Shown here: one piece after another, positions 22,835-24,292 of the stretch | How the letters are laid out: each line of letters begins with the position of its first letter | Position numbering within the stretch: the stretch's first letter is position 1 | IMG/VR virus record: IMGVR_UViG_3300050035_000374 | Location: 1 to 24,292 of that record | Reading direction: 5' to 3' (one strand) | Length of the DNA stretch: 24,292 bases | From: a virus | Notes under the pieces: model-generated | What the model saw: the letters and a program-made list of their open reading frames with translations, nothing else | Databases searched by the model: none | Told to the model about the DNA's origin: nothing | Translations under genes and position numbers: made by a program

Positions 22835-23245
22835 ATGAGTATAACTTTTAAAATAACTACTGGAACTATAACTAATGATGAGGATTCCACTGTCTTAACT
22901 AGTAGTGCTTATGCTGGTAATGATAGTAGAATACCTCAAAATCCAAATAGAATACATGGTAAAAATAATCCAAATATGTGCTCGGTTCATTTTATAGGCC
23001 CATTACCACCTGGAAAATATAATATAGGCTCCTTTGAAAACCATCCAGTAGTAGGCGAAAATAGTGCTCAATTAACTCAAATTTCTGGAAATACCTTTGG
23101 AAGGTCTGCTTTTTTTATTCATGGACAAGAAGCTCCAAATGGTTCTAATTATTTACAGGAATCAGAAGGCTGTATAGTTGTTCCACATAATGATAGACTA
23201 AAAATAGCAGCCCTTGCTCCAAAAATTTTAACTGTAATAGTATAA
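22835..23245 (+). CDS. L,D-transpeptidase-like peptidoglycan enzyme (DUF2778/Tlde1-like)
   Basis: The 136-residue protein matches the DUF2778 pattern: an AYAGND segment, GPLPPGKYNIG (55-65), NTFGRSAFFIHG with H96, and QESEGCIVVP with the candidate nucleophile C113, followed by R121. Members of this family act on peptidoglycan peptides as L,D-carboxypeptidase or transpeptidase-like enzymes, and some are type VI secretion toxins. No signal peptide is seen, so release would need a holin, lysis or injection. AGAGGT lies 5 nt before the ATG. Together with the membrane protein upstream it suggests host cell-wall attack or remodelling. Which bond it cuts is unknown. Confidence 0.78.
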   Translation: MSITFKITTGTITNDEDSTVLTSSAYAGNDSRIPQNPNRIHGKNNPNMCSVHFIGPLPPGKYNIGSFENHPVVGENSAQLTQISGNTFGRSAFFIHGQEAPNGSNYLQESEGCIVVPHNDRLKIAALAPKILTVIV

Positions 23246-23258
23246 TTATTATTTTATA

Positions 23259-23268
23259 TTTGTCGATA
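23259..23268 (+). promoter_or_regulatory. Promoter-like motif TTTGTCGATA before the small-gene cluster
   Basis: An exact TTTGTCGATA, 13 nt after the L,D-transpeptidase stop and 18 nt before the ATG at 23287. It probably drives the cluster of five small genes. Confidence 0.6.
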
Positions 23269-23286
23269 ATAGATTTTGGAGACTGT

Positions 23287-23463
23287 ATGAATGATGAACA
23301 AAGTATTACGTTTACACAACAAGAATTACGTGTTTTGTTAGATATATTAAATAAGTATAGTATTTCAATAAGTGTTAGTGATTTATCAAAGATACAAAAG
23401 CAAGAAATACAGTCTCCATTATTAACTATTTTTGACAAGTTAACTGAATCACAAGGGAGCTAA
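23287..23463 (+). CDS. Small unknown protein (58 residues)
   Basis: The start is the ATG at 23287, with GGAG 5 nt upstream; the frame opens earlier at a TTG that lies inside the promoter-like motif and is unlikely to be used. The protein is helical (QQELRVLLDILNKYS) with a Ser/Ile-rich middle and no Cys. It is the first gene of the small-gene cluster. Function unknown. Confidence 0.6.
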   Translation: MNDEQSITFTQQELRVLLDILNKYSISISVSDLSKIQKQEIQSPLLTIFDKLTESQGS

Positions 23464-23466
23464 TAT

Positions 23467-23529
23467 ATGGTTTGTTTGTCCGAAAAGGCAAGAGCGAATT
23501 ATGAGAGTAGTATTGAAGTAAGTAATTAA
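23467..23529 (+). CDS. Tiny ORF (20 residues)
   Basis: ATG at 23467 is preceded by GGGAG at 7 nt spacing, inside the end of the previous gene. It encodes MVCLSEKARANYESSIEVSN and then TAA. The close operon spacing and the ribosome site are the only support; it may be a real micropeptide or a translation relay. Confidence 0.4.
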   Translation: MVCLSEKARANYESSIEVSN

Positions 23530-23563
23530 ATTATATCAATAAGTTAATGAAAGGATATTATAA

Positions 23564-23713
23564 ATGAAGAATGGTAGCGAAAAGCATGGTGTTGGAGGCG
23601 AGCAGAAGGGTCCTGTAAAGGTTCCTGGTAAGACTCAGAAGAATGGTATTTTACGTGATACTCGTAAGGGTACTGTAAAGCCTAGTGGTGGTATTAAGGA
23701 AGATAAGCGTTAA
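23564..23713 (+). CDS. Small Gly/Lys-rich protein (49 residues)
   Basis: ATG at 23564 has AAAGGA 8 nt upstream. The protein (MKNGSEKHGVGGEQKGPVKV at its start) is basic and rich in Gly and Lys, probably disordered, with repeated short KG and GG units. Its codons are mostly GGT, AAG and CGT, unlike the GGA, AAA and AGA preferred in most neighbours, which suggests high expression or a different origin. It may bind nucleic acid through its charge; no family recognised. Confidence 0.6.
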   Translation: MKNGSEKHGVGGEQKGPVKVPGKTQKNGILRDTRKGTVKPSGGIKEDKR

Positions 23714-23743
23714 TTAGTAATGTAATTTAAAGGAGATAATAAG

Positions 23744-23857
23744 ATGGTAGATAAAAAGAAAGACTCAGGTAAGAAACTTCCACCCTGGCTTAAGAAGGAT
23801 GGTAAGGACGACAAGAAGATGGATAAGAAAGATAAGAAGGGTAAGGATTGTAAGTAA
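23744..23857 (+). CDS. Small Lys/Asp-rich protein (37 residues)
   Basis: ATG at 23744 has AAAGGAGAT about 6 nt upstream, a very strong ribosome site. The sequence has PPWLKKDGK in the middle and is almost entirely Lys, Asp and Gly after that, ending KKGKDCK. AAG codons dominate, as in the gene before it. Function unknown; it is likely disordered and well expressed. Confidence 0.55.
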   Translation: MVDKKKDSGKKLPPWLKKDGKDDKKMDKKDKKGKDCK

Positions 23858-23876
23858 TCTTTATTTAGGTGCTACA

Positions 23877-24017
23877 TTGCCATATAAATCAGAGAAACAA
23901 AGAAAATTTTTTAATGTTAATAAAGGTAAGTTAGAAAAATCTGGTGTTGATGTAGATGAATGGAACAAAGTTAGTAAAAATAAAAAATTACCAAAAGTAG
24001 CACCTAAAAAGAAATAA
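23877..24017 (+). CDS. Small phage protein of the MPYKSxxQRKFF type
   Basis: The TTG at 23877, with AGGTG 5 nt upstream, gives a 46-residue protein starting MPYKSEKQRKFF, followed by a variable segment and VDEWNKVSKNKKLP. This order (PYKSxxQRKxF, then a DEW and a KLP segment) is familiar from short uncharacterised phage proteins. The open frame extends much further upstream but runs through the preceding gene in another frame. It is the last gene before the strong terminator at 24106. Role unknown. Confidence 0.6.
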   Translation: MPYKSEKQRKFFNVNKGKLEKSGVDVDEWNKVSKNKKLPKVAPKKK

Positions 24018-24033
24018 CCGGCAATTATTGACT

Positions 24034-24134
24034 TTGACATGTGTATGAGATAGTTGCTAAATATCAAGCTTGTCGCACATGACCACTTGATTTTGATTAT
24101 ATCTTAGAGACCCGTTAATTTGGGTCTCTTTTTT
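24034..24134 (+). ncRNA. Possible small RNA between a sigma70-like promoter and a strong terminator
   Basis: TTGACA (24034-24039) and TAAATA (24058-24063), 18 nt apart, form a plausible host-type promoter, though the -10 match is poor. Downstream, ATCAAG (24063-24068) and CTTGAT (24086-24091) bound a hairpin containing a GTC/GAC pair, and transcription would end at the terminator at 24106-24134. The transcript would be roughly 65 nt. No start codon with an RBS is seen here. The simpler reading is that this is only the end of the upstream operon. Confidence 0.3.
24106..24134 (+). terminator. Strong rho-independent terminator
   Basis: AGAGACCC (24106-24113) and GGGTCTCT (24122-24129) form a perfect 8-bp stem with an 8-nt loop, followed by six T residues (24129-24134). 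It ends the plus-strand small-gene cluster. Confidence 0.92.
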
Positions 24135-24151
24135 GTAATTTTTTGTATGAT

Positions 24152-24161
24152 TTGACCGATA
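24152..24161 (+). promoter_or_regulatory. Promoter-like motif TTGACCGATA before the gene at the right edge
   Basis: The motif is followed by CTCGTTATTAC and lies 17 nt after the terminator and 70 nt before the ATG at 24232. The leader between them can form an imperfect hairpin (AATTGC at 24177-24182 with GCAATT at 24204-24209). The terminator-motif-gene order strongly suggests a promoter. Confidence 0.6.
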
Positions 24162-24231
24162 CTCGTTATTACATAAAATTGCTATTCCTGTGGCTAGGGT
24201 ATCGCAATTAAATATACAGGAGTCGAAGCAC

Positions 24232-24292
24232 ATGCCAGAAGCACTAAATGACGAAGCATTACAGTATCTTCTAAATAAGAACGTAGCGGTAG
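24232..24292 (+). CDS. Start of an unknown gene, 3' end outside the window
   Basis: ATG at 24232 has AGGAG 9 nt upstream and opens a frame of 20 codons (MPEALNDEALQYLLNKNVAV) to the window edge. It has its own promoter-like motif and a long structured leader, unlike the co-transcribed genes before it, which may mean separate and strong expression. The product cannot be named from this fragment. Confidence 0.6.
   Translation, partial: MPEALNDEALQYLLNKNVAV

Noticed and set aside
24050-24110. Possible tRNA-like segment
   Set aside because: No cloverleaf with a T-arm sequence or a convincing acceptor stem could be formed; only one hairpin is present.

Overview
This window looks like part of the genome of a large, AT-rich, tailed double-stranded DNA bacteriophage. 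The signs are dense, head-to-tail and often overlapping genes, a phage-type replication and recombination set, long unrecognised proteins typical of virion modules, and very short intergenic gaps. The replication set comprises a RecA/UvsX recombinase, a gp32-type single-stranded DNA-binding protein, a T4 RNase H-type 5' nuclease, a zinc-ribbon/TOPRIM primase and a Cas4/RecB-type nuclease. A spanin-like membrane protein and an L,D-transpeptidase-like enzyme suggest a Gram-negative host, but that is inference. No tRNA, CRISPR array or transposase was seen.

Layout. Positions 1-4968 are on the minus strand: a partial unknown gene, a four-unit zinc-ribbon plus nuclease gene, recA, a truncated relative of that nuclease gene, the gp32-like gene and a permuted papain-like amidase gene. 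Positions 4969-5263 form a divergent control region with a T-poor strand and two adjacent hairpins with GAA triloops. From 5264 to the right edge everything is on the plus strand: a nuclease-like protein with apparently lost catalytic residues, the true 5' nuclease, primase and a SWIM zinc-finger protein (5264-9534); small unknown and zinc-knuckle proteins (9534-11551); two very large probable virion proteins of 1687 and 703 residues (11596-18772); a PD-(D/E)XK nuclease with probable Fe-S cysteines (19076-20470); small structural-looking proteins (20488-22187); a cell-envelope pair (22189-23245); and five very small genes (23287-24017). A strong terminator follows, then the start of a new gene at the right edge.

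Regulation. A 10-base motif (TTTGTCGATA and close variants, often followed within a few bases by GTTAT) occurs at eight sites, each in the orientation of the next gene and 18 to 129 nt before its start codon. It is the best candidate for a phage-specific promoter or a related transcription signal. Several genes appear to start with TTG or GTG, judged by Shine-Dalgarno spacing.

Most interesting leads: the shared promoter-like motif; recA flanked by two related nuclease genes, one of them broken; a structured leader before the gp32-like gene that could act in autoregulation; the paired GAA-loop hairpins in the divergent region; the degenerate nuclease paralogue beside its intact neighbour; and a possible small RNA ending at the strong terminator near 24.1 kb.
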